The translations under genes and the position numbers were made by a program. The notes under the pieces are model-generated. The model ran no database searches and had not been told where the DNA came from. It saw nothing but the letters and a program-made list of their open reading frames with translations. Shown in pieces: positions 26,433-35,812 of a stretch of DNA of 64,000 nucleotides; within the stretch, counting starts at the first letter, position 1, and every line of letters begins with the position of its first letter. Source of the stretch: an uncultured delta proteobacterium (GTDB taxonomy: Bacteria; Desulfobacterota; Desulfovibrionia; Desulfovibrionales; Desulfovibrionaceae); assembly GCA_903835685.1 (NCBI GenBank), contig CAILNX010000052.1, forward strand, positions 1 through 64,000, in the 5' to 3' direction.

Positions 26433-26651
26433 ATGGGACGTCTTCTTTCCCAAAACGATTATTTTTCCCTGGAAGAGCAGCTCAAGGCCCTTGGGGACGA
26501 CGAACTGCTTGATTTCTGGGAAGAAACTCAATTCCTGGGCAAATTCCTTGGACCCGAGAGCATCGAGCCCATGGATTATTCGCCCGAATACGAGCGCCTC
26601 ATCCTCCAGGAGCTCCAGTACCGCTCCAGCCGCCGCACGGCCCGGGCCTGA
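26433..26651 (+). CDS. Small acidic protein of unknown function
   Basis: A 72-residue product beginning MGRLLSQNDYFSLEEQLKAL, rich in Glu and Leu, helical, with no Cys motif or TM. GGAGG at 26418-26422 lies 10 bases before ATG 26433. An in-frame TTG at 26427 and an ATG at 26397 are alternatives. It is closed by a strong terminator, which supports a real transcript. Family not recognised. Confidence 0.6.
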   Translation: MGRLLSQNDYFSLEEQLKALGDDELLDFWEETQFLGKFLGPESIEPMDYSPEYERLILQELQYRSSRRTARA

Positions 26652-26682
26652 CCGGCTGGCCCCTGAACCTGACCCAAGCAAA

Positions 26683-26709
26683 AAGCCCCGCCAAGGCGGG
26701 GCTTTTTTT
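26683..26709 (+). terminator. Rho-independent terminator
   Basis: AGCCCCGCC-AA-GGCGGGGCT stem followed by TTTTTTT. A second GC-only hairpin (CCCCGGG / CCCGGGG, 26721-26740) follows within 15 bases, ahead of the convergent ugd end. Confidence 0.92.
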
Positions 26710-26798
26710 ATGACCCAGAGCCCCGGGCCGAAACCCGGGGCCTTCTTTCTTTCACGGCAGGCCGAGCCATTTCTCAGGCCCTCCTGTCTTCAACAACC

Positions 26799-28139
26799 CT
26801 AGGCCCCGGAACCGGCCCGGCCGATGCCGAAATAGTCCAGGCCCAGGGCCTTGAGCAACTGGGGCGAATAGAGGTTGCGGCCGTCAAAGATCACCGGCGT
26901 GGTCAGGGTCTGCTTGATGCGGGTGAAATCCGGGTTGCGGAACTGGTTCCACTCCGTGACCACGGCCAGGACGTCAGCCCCGTCGAGTACGGCGTACTGC
27001 TCGTTGACCAGCTCCACATTGGGGTTGTCCCCCAGGACTTCCTGGGCCTTGTCCATGGCGATGGGGTCAAAGGCCCTGACCTTCATGCCCAGGGCCGTGA
27101 CCTGGCGGATGATCTCCAGGGAGGAGGCGTCCCGGATGTCGTCGGTGTTGGCCTTGAACGACAGGCCCCACAGGGCCAGGGTCTTTCCGGCCAGGCCGCC
27201 CCGGGACTCGAAGTAAGCCCCGATCTTGTCCGCCAGCACGGTCTTCTGGCGGTTGTTCACCTGGTCCACGGACTGGATGAGCGTGGGCTCGTACCCGTAG
27301 TCCTTGGCCGTGGATATGAGGGCCTTGACGTCCTTGGGGAAGCAGGACCCGCCGTACCCGATGCCCGGGTAGATGAACTGATACCCGATGCGGCTGTCCG
27401 ACCCGATGCCGATGCGCACCTCGCTCACGTCCGCGCCCACCCGGTCGCAGATGTTGGCGATCTCGTTGATGAAGGATATCTTGGTGGCCAGCATGCAGTT
27501 GGCCGCGTACTTGGTCATTTCCGCGCTGCGGATGCCCATGACGATGAGCTTGTCCCGGCTGCGGGCAAAGGGCGAGTACAGGGCCTTCAGGAGTTCGGCC
27601 GTGCGCACGTTGTCTGTGCCCACCACCACCCGGTCGGGCTTCATGAAGTCGTTGACCGCGTCGCCTTCCTTCAGGAACTCGGGGTTGGAGACCACGTCGA
27701 ACTCCACCTTGGCCCCGCGCCTCACGATCTCCGCCGCGATGAGGCCCCGGACCATGTCCGCCGTGCCCACGGGCACCGTGGACTTGTCCACCACGATCTT
27801 GAAATCGTCGATGGCCTGGCCGATCTCCGTGGCTACGGCCTCCACGAAGCGCATGTCGCAGGTCCCGTCCTCGCGGCTGGGCGTGCCCACGGTGATGAAC
27901 ACGAAAAGGGCGGATTTCATGCCCTCGGTCAGGCTGGTGGTGAACTTGAGCCGACCCTCGGCGTAGTTGCGCTTGACCATCTCCTCCAGGCCGGGCTCGA
28001 AGATATGCACCTTCCCGGCGCTCAAGGACTCGACGATCTTGGGGTTCACGTCCACACAGACCACGTCGTTCCCCATTTCAGCGAAACAGGCGGCGGACAC
28101 CAGTCCAACGTATCCGGTCCCCACGATGCAGACATTCAT
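26799..28139 (-). CDS. ugd: UDP-glucose 6-dehydrogenase
   Basis: Oxidises UDP-glucose to UDP-glucuronate with two NAD+. The 446 residues show the Rossmann motif GTGYVGLV (7-14), the catalytic cysteine in GGSCFPKD (about 261-268), the NPEFLKEGDA segment and KSTVPVGT. A single gene with its own promoter. The product would feed surface polysaccharide synthesis; no polysaccharide cluster is adjacent. Confidence 0.96.
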   Translation of the reverse strand: MNVCIVGTGYVGLVSAACFAEMGNDVVCVDVNPKIVESLSAGKVHIFEPGLEEMVKRNYAEGRLKFTTSLTEGMKSALFVFITVGTPSREDGTCDMRFVEAVATEIGQAIDDFKIVVDKSTVPVGTADMVRGLIAAEIVRRGAKVEFDVVSNPEFLKEGDAVNDFMKPDRVVVGTDNVRTAELLKALYSPFARSRDKLIVMGIRSAEMTKYAANCMLATKISFINEIANICDRVGADVSEVRIGIGSDSRIGYQFIYPGIGYGGSCFPKDVKALISTAKDYGYEPTLIQSVDQVNNRQKTVLADKIGAYFESRGGLAGKTLALWGLSFKANTDDIRDASSLEIIRQVTALGMKVRAFDPIAMDKAQEVLGDNPNVELVNEQYAVLDGADVLAVVTEWNQFRNPDFTRIKQTLTTPVIFDGRNLYSPQLLKALGLDYFGIGRAGSGA

Positions 28140-28188
28140 GCACGAAACTCCTGCGGCTAAAAGTGTTCCTGGGTCAATGGGCAGCTAG

Positions 28189-28217
28189 CGGATAATCCTT
28201 GCCGACGGGCTTGTCAA
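28189..28217 (-). promoter_or_regulatory. Sigma70-like promoter of ugd
   Basis: Minus strand TTGACA (28217-28212), 17-base spacer, TATCCG (28194-28189), about 50 bases before the ATG. Confidence 0.55.
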
Positions 28218-28261
28218 TGCGGGCAACCCATTGAAAATATTACCCGCTGACCGGACACGTC

Positions 28262-28291
28262 TTGACAGGTGGCCTTTGGGGCGGCTAACCA
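28262..28291 (+). promoter_or_regulatory. Possible promoter of pdxJ-acpS
   Basis: TTGACA at 28262-28267, 18-base spacer, TAACCA at 28286-28291. The -35 is perfect, the -10 weak. Confidence 0.4.
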
Positions 28292-28343
28292 GGGTAAAAA
28301 GCGGGCCTGAAGCCCTTAAATCCGCCGTCTCCAGGAGAACCTT

Positions 28344-29069
28344 ATGCCCATTCTCGTGGTCAATGTCGATCACGTGGCCACCCTGCGTCAGGCCCGGCGC
28401 GGCCATGAGCCCGATCCGGTGACCGCCGCAGCCCTGTGTGAACTGGCCGGGGCGGCCGGGATCATCGTGCACCTGCGCGAGGACCGCCGCCACATCCAGG
28501 ACCGGGACCTGGAGCTTTTGCGCCGCACGGTCCAGACCCATCTGCACCTGGAGATGGCCGCCACGGGCGAGATGCAGGCCATTGCCCTGAAGACTGATCC
28601 CTATATGGTCTGTCTGGTCCCGGAAAAACGCGAGGAGCTGACCACCGAGGGAGGCCTCAACTGCGTTGGCCGGGAAAAAGCGCTGGCCGAATACATCGCG
28701 CCCTTTCACCAGGCCGGGATGCTGGTCAGCCTGTTCATCGACGCCGAGCCCCGCCAGATCGAGGCCGCCCGGGCCATCGGCGCGGACTACGTGGAGATTC
28801 ACACCGGCCACTATGCCGACGCCATGGACCGGGACATCCGGGCCACCGAATTTGGGAAAATCCTCACCGGCATCGACCTGGCCCAAAAACAGGACCTTCA
28901 GGTCAACCTGGGGCACGGGCTCAATTACGTGAACGTGGCGCCCTTTGCCCGGGTCCCGGCTATCCGGGAATACTCCATCGGACATTCCATCATGTCCCGG
29001 GCCATTCTCGTGGGTCTGGACCGGGCCGTGAAGGACATGGTGGAGATACTGCGCGGATTCGCGGACTGA
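28344..29069 (+). CDS. pdxJ: Pyridoxine 5'-phosphate synthase
   Basis: Condenses 1-deoxyxylulose 5-phosphate with 3-amino-2-oxopropyl phosphate to make pyridoxine 5'-phosphate (DXP-dependent vitamin B6 route). The 241 residues contain [13 protein letters not shown] at the N-terminus, [18 protein letters not shown] and HAGHGLNY-type sequence (LGHGLNY). AGGAG precedes the ATG. acpS starts 2 bases after the stop, the same pairing as in E. coli. Confidence 0.97.
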   Translation: MPILVVNVDHVATLRQARRGHEPDPVTAAALCELAGAAGIIVHLREDRRHIQDRDLELLRRTVQTHLHLEMAATGEMQAIALKTDPYMVCLVPEKREELTTEGGLNCVGREKALAEYIAPFHQAGMLVSLFIDAEPRQIEAARAIGADYVEIHTGHYADAMDRDIRATEFGKILTGIDLAQKQDLQVNLGHGLNYVNVAPFARVPAIREYSIGHSIMSRAILVGLDRAVKDMVEILRGFAD

Positions 29070-29071
29070 TT

Positions 29072-29446
29072 ATGATCCTGGGACTGGGCGTGGACGTGGT
29101 CGAGCTGGACCGGATCGAGAGCGCCTGGAAGCGTTTCGGCCGCAAGTTTGCCGAGAAAATCCTGGCTCCCGAGGAAATGGGCGCGCTTCCGGCCCTGCGT
29201 CCCGTGGCCTTCCTGGCCGCCCGGTTCGCGGCCAAGGAGGCGGCGGCCAAGGCCCTGGGCACCGGCCTGGCCCAGGGCGTGACCCTGCACACCCTGGTCA
29301 CGGGCCGCACCGGGGCCGGAGCCCCGACCCTGGAGTTGCGCGGCGTGGCCCTGGCCCTGGCCAGGGAAAAAGGCGTGCGGCGCGTGCATTTGACCCTGAC
29401 CCACGGCCGGGACGTGGCCGTGGCCGTGGTGGTGCTGGAAGACTAG
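29072..29446 (+). CDS. acpS: Holo-[acyl-carrier-protein] synthase
   Basis: Attaches 4'-phosphopantetheine from CoA to ACP. The 124 residues have the magnesium-site start GLGVDVVELDRI and the signature FAAKEAAAKALGTG (about 51-64), followed by HLTLTHGRDVAVA. It lies 2 bases after pdxJ and is probably translated from the same message. Confidence 0.95.
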   Translation: MILGLGVDVVELDRIESAWKRFGRKFAEKILAPEEMGALPALRPVAFLAARFAAKEAAAKALGTGLAQGVTLHTLVTGRTGAGAPTLELRGVALALAREKGVRRVHLTLTHGRDVAVAVVVLED

Positions 29447-29573
29447 GACTGCGCTCCCGAAAAACGACCTTACAGAAAGAAATAAAAAGAACACGTACTA
29501 AAGTCTTATTGAATACTTCCTCCAATTTGATAGGAACTGTCCACAATTTAGGTGAAAGTTTAAGGGGTCAGCC

Positions 29574-30020
29574 ATGAGGGACGCCATTATTTCAGTCTTT
29601 TTTGGCATTACTGGAGGAATATTTGCACAAGTTGTAAAAATATGCATAATTGACCCATCGATAAGATACAGCAAATTAAAAGTTGACATACTTATCAATA
29701 TTCAATATTTTTGTGATGCAATAAACACAGAAATGCTCAATGAATACATGAAACAAAAAGGCAGAGATCGTCGAGAAAAATTTTTAAAACTGAGTGCTGA
29801 ATTATACTCAACACATGAGACTTTCGTATGGGCATTTAATTGGGCACCAAAATTTATATTTCAACCTGTAAAGAAAATAATGTTTGGCAAGGATGACATT
29901 TTTAAAGCAGTAAAAGCATTAAGGGGATTGTCCAATACAAACGATTATAGCCAAGCATATAGTTACACCACAAGAATTTGTATTGCATTAAACATTGATA
30001 AAGATGCTTTAGAGGGATAA
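29574..30020 (+). CDS. AT-rich orphan gene, unknown function
   Basis: 148 residues with codons rich in AAA, ATA, ATT and TTT, quite unlike both neighbours. An N-terminal hydrophobic segment (about 5-25, IISVFFGITGGIFAQVVKICI) suggests membrane attachment. The rest is a Lys-rich, probably helical cytoplasmic domain. AAGGGG precedes the ATG. The low-GC island spans about 29455-30035 and has no transposase or repeat at either end. Likely acquired by transfer. Such short TM-plus-helical orphans can belong to defence or toxin modules, but nothing here shows that. Confidence 0.65.
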   Translation: MRDAIISVFFGITGGIFAQVVKICIIDPSIRYSKLKVDILINIQYFCDAINTEMLNEYMKQKGRDRREKFLKLSAELYSTHETFVWAFNWAPKFIFQPVKKIMFGKDDIFKAVKALRGLSNTNDYSQAYSYTTRICIALNIDKDALEG

Positions 30021-30138
30021 CAATTTACGATCCTGGTCACATCGCGCCTGACCTCAACAAGAAGAAAACACGCTCTTTTTTCTTTGATTTCGTGGTGGCG
30101 TCCTCATAAGACCCACGAACAACACCGGAGGCCCCGCC

Positions 30139-31827
30139 ATGTTCGCCCCCCTGCCCACCCCTGCTGAAATGGCCGAATGGGACCGCCGGGCCGTGCGGGA
30201 GTTCGGCCTGCGCGGCGAGATGCTCATGGAGAACGCCTGCCGGGAGTCCCTGGCCGTGCTGCGCCGGGAGCTGGGACCGCTCTCGGGCAAGAGCGCCGTC
30301 CTGTTCGCCGGGCCAGGCAACAACGGCGGGGACGCCATGGGCCTGGCCCGCTGCCTGCACGATTCCGGAGCCCGGGTGCGCATCCTGCACACCCGGCCCA
30401 AGAGCACCTACAAGCGCGAGGCCGGATACCACCTGTCCCTGGCCCGCAAGGCCGGGCTGTCCATGGTCCTTCTGCAACGGGTGAACCTGGACACCCTGCC
30501 CCGGGCTGACATCGTGGTGGACGGGCTTTTGGGCACGGGCTTCACCGGCATGCTTCGGCCCGAATACCTGGCCTGGGTGCGGACCATCAACGCCCTGGCC
30601 ACGGACTCCTTCATCCTGGCCCTGGACATCCCCTCGGGCCTGGACGGGCTCACCGGGCAACCCCGGCCCGAGGCCGTGCGCGCTCACGCCACCGTGACCT
30701 TCGAGGCGGCCAAGCCCGGGCTCATGGAGCCCTCGGCCCGGGCTTTTGTGGGCCGATTGCACGTCCGGCCCATCGGCATCCCCCGCAGCCTCCGGGAATC
30801 CGCGCCAGCCACGCATTTCGCCATCACCCCCCGGGTCCTGGACCTGGTGGACCCGCCCTCCCCGCTCCTGCACAAGGGCCGGGCCGGGCACGTGCTCATC
30901 ATCGGCGGCAGCGACGGGCTCACCGGAGCCCCGGCCCTGGCTGCCCTGGGGGCCTTGCGGGCCGGGACCGGACTGGTCAGCGCGGCCTGCCCGGCCGGGA
31001 TCATGGACAGCGTCAAGGCCGGTTTTTTCGAGTGCATGACCCTGCCATTGGGCCGAACCCAGGACCAGGCCTCCCAGCCCGGGATGGAGGCCGGAACGCG
31101 CCCGAAGGTCCGCCCAGCCGGGGACGTCAGTCCCCATGGAGCGGGAGGCCCCCCTCCGTCCGATCCCCAGCGCCCTTGGCCCAGGAACTGGAACCGGGAC
31201 ATGGCCCGGGAGCTGGCCGAACACCTGCCCCGCTTCCAGGGCCTGGTCCTGGGGCCGGGCCTGGGCCGTTCCCACGGCGCGCACGAATTTCTGGAGAAAA
31301 TCCTGCCGGTCCTGCCAGCCGGATGCGTGCTGGACGCCGACGCCCTGTTCTGGCTGGCCCAGGACCCCTCGCTCAAATCAAGGCTCCCGGCCAACGTCAT
31401 CCTCACCCCGCACCTGGGGGAGATGGCCCGGCTCACGGGCCTGTCCGTGGCCGAGATCGAGACCAACCGGGCCGAGGTGGCCCGGAGTCTGGCCCAGGCC
31501 TTAGGTGCCGTGGTGGTGCTGAAAGGCCCCTGCACCCTGGTGGCAGCGCCCGGGGGGGACACCCACGTGTCCCCGATCATGGCCCCGTGCCTGGCCGTGG
31601 GCGGGTCCGGGGACGTGCTGTCCGGGATCATCGGCGCGGCCCGGGCCAGGGGTTTGGCCCCCTTGCCAAGCGCCTGCCTGGGCGTATACTGGCATGGCTT
31701 GTGCGGACAATACCTGGAAAAAACATATCCCCGGCGCGGGGCCTTGGCGCGAGAGATCGCCGACGCCCTGCCCCAGGTCCTCAAGGAGCCCCCCCATGCT
31801 GAGAGCCAAAGACATCATGACCGCTGA
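30139..31827 (+). CDS. nnrDE: Bifunctional NAD(P)H-hydrate epimerase / ADP-dependent dehydratase
   Basis: Repairs hydrated NAD(P)H. Residues 1-220 form the YjeF-N epimerase (AGPGNNGGD at 57-65, VVDGLLGTGF). Residues about 235-555 form the YjeF-C ribokinase-like dehydratase (GPGLGRSHGAHEFL, DADALF, LTPHLGEMARL, GGSGDVLSG at about 488). A Pro/Gly-rich insertion (about 310-350) interrupts the dehydratase before its GPGLG motif. The 3' end overlaps the next gene by 32 bases; the last residues (HAESQRHHDR) look like read-through tail. Confidence 0.93.
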   Translation: MFAPLPTPAEMAEWDRRAVREFGLRGEMLMENACRESLAVLRRELGPLSGKSAVLFAGPGNNGGDAMGLARCLHDSGARVRILHTRPKSTYKREAGYHLSLARKAGLSMVLLQRVNLDTLPRADIVVDGLLGTGFTGMLRPEYLAWVRTINALATDSFILALDIPSGLDGLTGQPRPEAVRAHATVTFEAAKPGLMEPSARAFVGRLHVRPIGIPRSLRESAPATHFAITPRVLDLVDPPSPLLHKGRAGHVLIIGGSDGLTGAPALAALGALRAGTGLVSAACPAGIMDSVKAGFFECMTLPLGRTQDQASQPGMEAGTRPKVRPAGDVSPHGAGGPPPSDPQRPWPRNWNRDMARELAEHLPRFQGLVLGPGLGRSHGAHEFLEKILPVLPAGCVLDADALFWLAQDPSLKSRLPANVILTPHLGEMARLTGLSVAEIETNRAEVARSLAQALGAVVVLKGPCTLVAAPGGDTHVSPIMAPCLAVGGSGDVLSGIIGAARARGLAPLPSACLGVYWHGLCGQYLEKTYPRRGALAREIADALPQVLKEPPHAESQRHHDR

Positions 31828-32254
31828 CCCCATCACCCTGACCCCGGACATGGACGTGCTCTCGGCCGTCCGGATCATGCTGGACAAGAAAATCAACGGC
31901 CTGCCCGTGGTGGACGCCAAGGGCGAACTGGTCGGCGTGCTCTGCCAGAGCGATCTGGTGGCGGGCCAGAAGACCCCCACCGCGCCCTCCTTCTTCACCC
32001 TACTGGACGGATTCATCCCTCTTGGATCGCAGGAAAACTTCCAGAGGGACATGCAAAAAATCGCGGCCACGACCGTGGGCGAGGCCATGACCCCCGGCCC
32101 GGTGAGCATCAGCCCGGACACCCCGCTGGAGACCATCGCCAACTACATGGTGGACGGCAAGCTCTACACCCTGCCGGTGGTGGACCAGGGCAAGGTCATC
32201 GGCGTGGTGGGCAAGGAGGACGTGCTGCGCACCCTGCTCAGGACCAAGGGCTAG
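31796..32254 (+). CDS. Two-CBS-domain protein
   Basis: A 152-residue protein starting MLRAKDIMTADPITLTPDMDVLSAVRIM. Two CBS repeats (about 1-60 and 95-150) are separated by a linker containing FFTLLDGFIPLG. AAGGAG is correctly placed before ATG 31796. The linker form is seen in CBS proteins that sense adenylates. It is probably cotranscribed with nnrDE and tsaE. Target unknown. Confidence 0.88.
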   Translation: MLRAKDIMTADPITLTPDMDVLSAVRIMLDKKINGLPVVDAKGELVGVLCQSDLVAGQKTPTAPSFFTLLDGFIPLGSQENFQRDMQKIAATTVGEAMTPGPVSISPDTPLETIANYMVDGKLYTLPVVDQGKVIGVVGKEDVLRTLLRTKG

Positions 32255-32275
32255 CACTGCGATCCGGCCGCTCTC

Positions 32276-32791
32276 ATGCTTCTTCTGCTGCCTGACGAGG
32301 CCGCCACCCTGGCCCTGGGCCGGGCCTTGGCTGTGAGCCTGCCCGAAAACGGCCCCTATCCGGCCCTCCTGCTGTCCGGCGGCCTGGGCGCGGGCAAGAC
32401 CACCCTGGCCCGGGGCCTGGTCTCGGCCCTGCCTGGCGCGGAAGCGGCCGAGGTGGCCAGCCCCAGCTTCAACATCGTCAATTACTACCCCACTTTCCCG
32501 CCCGTGGCCCATTTCGACCTCTACCGCCTGGAGGGCCTGCCCCCGGACGAGGACCTGCACGACTGCCTGGCCGACCCCGGAGTCCTGGTCCTGGTGGAAT
32601 GGGCGCAGTATCTGGCCCCGGCTCACTTCACCGAAGATTTCCTGTCCCTGGCCTGGCAGGACGCGGACCAGGGCCGCGCCCTGGACATACAGGCCCACGG
32701 CCCTGCCTCCCGCCTCCTTCTGGCCGCCCTGGGCCAGGCCTGGAAAAACGAAAGCGGGCAAATGCCCGCCCAGTCCGCCCGGAAAGATTGA
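32276..32791 (+). CDS. tsaE: tRNA threonylcarbamoyladenosine biosynthesis ATPase TsaE
   Basis: P-loop ATPase of the t6A complex. The 171 residues carry GGLGAGKTTLARG (about 36-48), SPSFNIVNYY (switch region), HFDLYRLE and LVEWAQYL. It follows the CBS gene by 21 bases, with nnrDE two genes upstream, a common bacterial neighbourhood. Its partner TsaD is encoded at 12308-13459. Confidence 0.94.
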   Translation: MLLLLPDEAATLALGRALAVSLPENGPYPALLLSGGLGAGKTTLARGLVSALPGAEAAEVASPSFNIVNYYPTFPPVAHFDLYRLEGLPPDEDLHDCLADPGVLVLVEWAQYLAPAHFTEDFLSLAWQDADQGRALDIQAHGPASRLLLAALGQAWKNESGQMPAQSARKD

Positions 32792-32907
32792 CAACCCGGC
32801 GGAAACAGGGCTATCGCCAAGGACCGGCAAGGCACGGCCCGCGCCAAACGCGCGGGTTTCATCGCGAAACGCCCCATCCATCCGCTGCGCAAGGAGCTCG
32901 CTTTCCC

Positions 32908-34125
32908 ATGAATATCGTGGTCCAAAAATTCGGCGGCACATCCGTCGCGAATCTGGATTGCATGCAGAAGGTCCTGGTCAATGTGCGCCGGGAGCTGGAC
33001 AAATCCAACAAGCTGGTGGTGGTCCTCTCGGCCCAGTCCGGGGTGACCAACCGGCTCCTGGCCTTGTCCAAGCAGTATTCGCCCAACCCGGACCAGGCCG
33101 AGCTGGACAGCCTGGTGTCCACGGGCGAGCAGGTGTCCGTGGCCCTGTTCTCCATGATGTGCAAGGACGCCGGGATCAAGACCCGCTCGGTCCTGGGCTT
33201 CCAGGTCCCCATCGTGTCCAATTCCAATTTCACCCGGGCGCGCATCGAGAGCATCGACGAGAAAAAGATGCTGGCCATGCTCGAAGAGTACGATCTTCTG
33301 GTGGTGGCCGGGTTCCAGGGCGTGGACGAGGGCGGACGCATCACCACCCTGGGACGGGGCGGGTCGGACACCTCGGCCGTGGCCATTGCCGCCGCGCTCA
33401 AGGCCGAGGTCTGCGAGATCTACACCGACGTCACCGGCGTGTTCACCACCGACCCCAACCTCTGCTCCAAGGCCGTGAAGCTGGACAAGATATCCTACGA
33501 CGAGATGCTGGAGATGGCCAGCCAGGGGGCCAAGGTGCTCCAGATCCGTTCCGTGGAATTCGCCAAGAAATACAACGTGGCCGTTCACGTGCGCTCCACC
33601 TTCTGCGACGAGCCCGGAACCATGGTCACTCAGGAGGACAAAAGCATGGAGAACATCCTCGTTTCCGGCATCGCCTACGACAAGGACCAGGCCCGCGTGA
33701 CCTTGACCGACGTGGAGGACCGCCCGGGCATTTCCGCCGCCATCTTCTCGCCCATCGCCGAACAGGGCATGCTCGTGGACATGATCGTGCAGAACCCCAG
33801 CAAGGACGGGGTCACGGACATCACCTTCACCATCCCGCGTGCTGATTTGAAGCGTACGGTTCAGATCCTGGAGCAGAACAAGGCGAACATGGGCTGGAAG
33901 GAGATCCTGCACGACATCAACGTGGCCAAGGTCTCGGTCATCGGCGTGGGCATGCGCAACCATTCGGGCGTGGCGGCCAAGGCCTTCCAGGCCCTATCCG
34001 ACGCCAATATCAACATCATGATGATCAGCACCTCGGAGATCAAGATCACCGTGCTCCTGGAAGAAAAATTCGTGGAGCTGGCCGTGCATACCCTGCACGA
34101 CACCTTTCATTTAGACAAACGATAG
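32908..34125 (+). CDS. lysC: Aspartate kinase
   Basis: Commits aspartate to lysine, threonine, methionine and isoleucine synthesis. The 405 residues comprise the kinase domain (VQKFGGTSVA at 5-14, SGVTNRL, GRGGSDTSAVA) and two C-terminal ACT domains (from about 265; VTLTDVEDRPGISA and VSVIGVGMRNHSGVAAKAF), as in lysine/threonine-inhibited monofunctional enzymes. AAGGAG precedes ATG 32908. cimA follows after 6 bases, giving an amino-acid operon. Confidence 0.95.
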   Translation: MNIVVQKFGGTSVANLDCMQKVLVNVRRELDKSNKLVVVLSAQSGVTNRLLALSKQYSPNPDQAELDSLVSTGEQVSVALFSMMCKDAGIKTRSVLGFQVPIVSNSNFTRARIESIDEKKMLAMLEEYDLLVVAGFQGVDEGGRITTLGRGGSDTSAVAIAAALKAEVCEIYTDVTGVFTTDPNLCSKAVKLDKISYDEMLEMASQGAKVLQIRSVEFAKKYNVAVHVRSTFCDEPGTMVTQEDKSMENILVSGIAYDKDQARVTLTDVEDRPGISAAIFSPIAEQGMLVDMIVQNPSKDGVTDITFTIPRADLKRTVQILEQNKANMGWKEILHDINVAKVSVIGVGMRNHSGVAAKAFQALSDANINIMMISTSEIKITVLLEEKFVELAVHTLHDTFHLDKR

Positions 34126-34131
34126 GACCCC

Positions 34132-35745
34132 ATGAAACGCATCGCCATCTACGACACCACCCTGCGGGACGGGACCCAGTCCGAGGAAATCAACCTGACC
34201 TGCGAGGACAAGCTCCTGGTCGCCCGCAAGCTGGACGAATTGGGGGTGCACTACATCGAGGGCGGCTGGCCGGGGTCCAATCCCACGGACAAGGAGTTCT
34301 TCGCCGAGATCGCGGCCCAGGGGTTGAAACACGCCCGGGTGGCGGCCTTCGGAAGCACCCACAATCCCAAGTCCACGGCCGAAGAGGACAAGAACCTCCA
34401 GGCCCTGGTGGAGTGCGGCGCGCCCGTGGCCACCCTGTTTGGCAAGACCTGGGACTTCCACGTCAAGGAGGCCTTGCGCATTTCCGAGGACCAGAACCTG
34501 GAGCTGATCGCCAACAGCCTGGGCTTTTTGCGGCCGCACATGAGCGAGCTGTTCTTTGACGCCGAACACTTCTTCGACGGGTTCGCGGCCAATCCGGACT
34601 ACGCCCTGGCCTGCCTGAAGAAGGCCCATGAGGCCGGGACTGACGTGCTGGTGCTCTGCGACACCAATGGCGGCACCCTGCCCCAGGCCCTGGCCGAGAC
34701 CATGGCCCGGGTGCGCGAGGCCCTGCCCAAGGCCAAATTTGGCATCCACTGCCACAACGACGCGGAACTGGCCGTGGCCAATTCGCTGGAGGCCGTGCGC
34801 CAGGGGGCCGTCCAGGTCCAGGGGACCATCAACGGCTACGGGGAGCGCTGCGGCAACGCCAACCTGTGCTCCATCATCCCCAACCTGGAACTGAAGATGG
34901 GCTATCAGGTCATCGGCAAGGCCAAACTGGCCATGCTCACCGAGGCCAGCAACTACGTGGCCGAGGTGGCCAACTTAAGGCCCTTCCTGCGCCAGCCCTT
35001 TGTGGGCGCGGCGGCCTTTGCCCACAAGGGCGGCATCCACGTCAGCGCCGTGATCCGCAACTCCCGCACCTACGAGCACGTGGACCCCAAGGTCCTGGGC
35101 AACGAACGCAAGGTGGTGCTCTCGGACCTGGCCGGGCGCAGCAACATCCTGTTCAAGGCCAAGCAGTACGGCTACGACCTGGACAAGGACGACGCCTCGG
35201 TCCTGGAGCTTCTGGCCGAGTTGAAGGAGCGGGAGCGCATGGGTTACGAGTATTCCGTGGCCGAGGCCTCCTACAAGATGCTCTTCTTCCGCACCATGGG
35301 CTGGACCAAGCGCTATTTCCAGCACATCAATTTCCGGGTGCTGGACTCCATGCGCCAGTCGGACCAGGAGCCCTTTTCCGAGGCCACGGTCATGCTCAAG
35401 ATCAGGGGCCGCATCGAGCACACGGCGGCCACGGGCCGGGGTCCGGTGAACGCCCTGGACTCGGCCCTGCGCCGGGCGCTCGAGCCCGCTTATCCCAATT
35501 TGCGGGAAATGAAGCTCATGGATTTCAAGGTCCGGGTCCTGTCCGGGGCGGTGCGCAACATCGGGGGCACGGCCTCCTTCGTGCGCGTACTCATCGAGTC
35601 CGGGGACAAGAAGGACCGCTGGACCACCATCGGGGTGTCCCACAACATCATCGAGGCCAGTTGGCAGGCCCTGATGGACTCCATCAACTACAAGCTCTTC
35701 AAGGACGACCCCCAGAAGTGGCCGAACCAGGGGGAGGAGGACTGA
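34132..35745 (+). CDS. cimA: Citramalate synthase
   Basis: A 537-residue DRE-TIM metallolyase-family enzyme condensing acetyl-CoA with pyruvate to (R)-citramalate, the threonine-independent entry to isoleucine. DTTLRDGTQ (8-16), HCHNDAELAVANSL (about 204-217) and GTINGYGERCGNANL are present. A C-terminal LeuA-type allosteric domain follows (from about 420). Length and the HIGGWPGSNP-like segment (YIEGGWPGSNP) favour citramalate synthase over LeuA or homocitrate synthase. Isoleucine probably inhibits it. Confidence 0.93.
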   Translation: MKRIAIYDTTLRDGTQSEEINLTCEDKLLVARKLDELGVHYIEGGWPGSNPTDKEFFAEIAAQGLKHARVAAFGSTHNPKSTAEEDKNLQALVECGAPVATLFGKTWDFHVKEALRISEDQNLELIANSLGFLRPHMSELFFDAEHFFDGFAANPDYALACLKKAHEAGTDVLVLCDTNGGTLPQALAETMARVREALPKAKFGIHCHNDAELAVANSLEAVRQGAVQVQGTINGYGERCGNANLCSIIPNLELKMGYQVIGKAKLAMLTEASNYVAEVANLRPFLRQPFVGAAAFAHKGGIHVSAVIRNSRTYEHVDPKVLGNERKVVLSDLAGRSNILFKAKQYGYDLDKDDASVLELLAELKERERMGYEYSVAEASYKMLFFRTMGWTKRYFQHINFRVLDSMRQSDQEPFSEATVMLKIRGRIEHTAATGRGPVNALDSALRRALEPAYPNLREMKLMDFKVRVLSGAVRNIGGTASFVRVLIESGDKKDRWTTIGVSHNIIEASWQALMDSINYKLFKDDPQKWPNQGEED

Positions 35746-35812
35746 ATGCATTGAAAGCCGCTGTTGAACACATCAGGGGCCGAAGAAGCATTCAACAAGA
35801 GAAGGGGCGACG

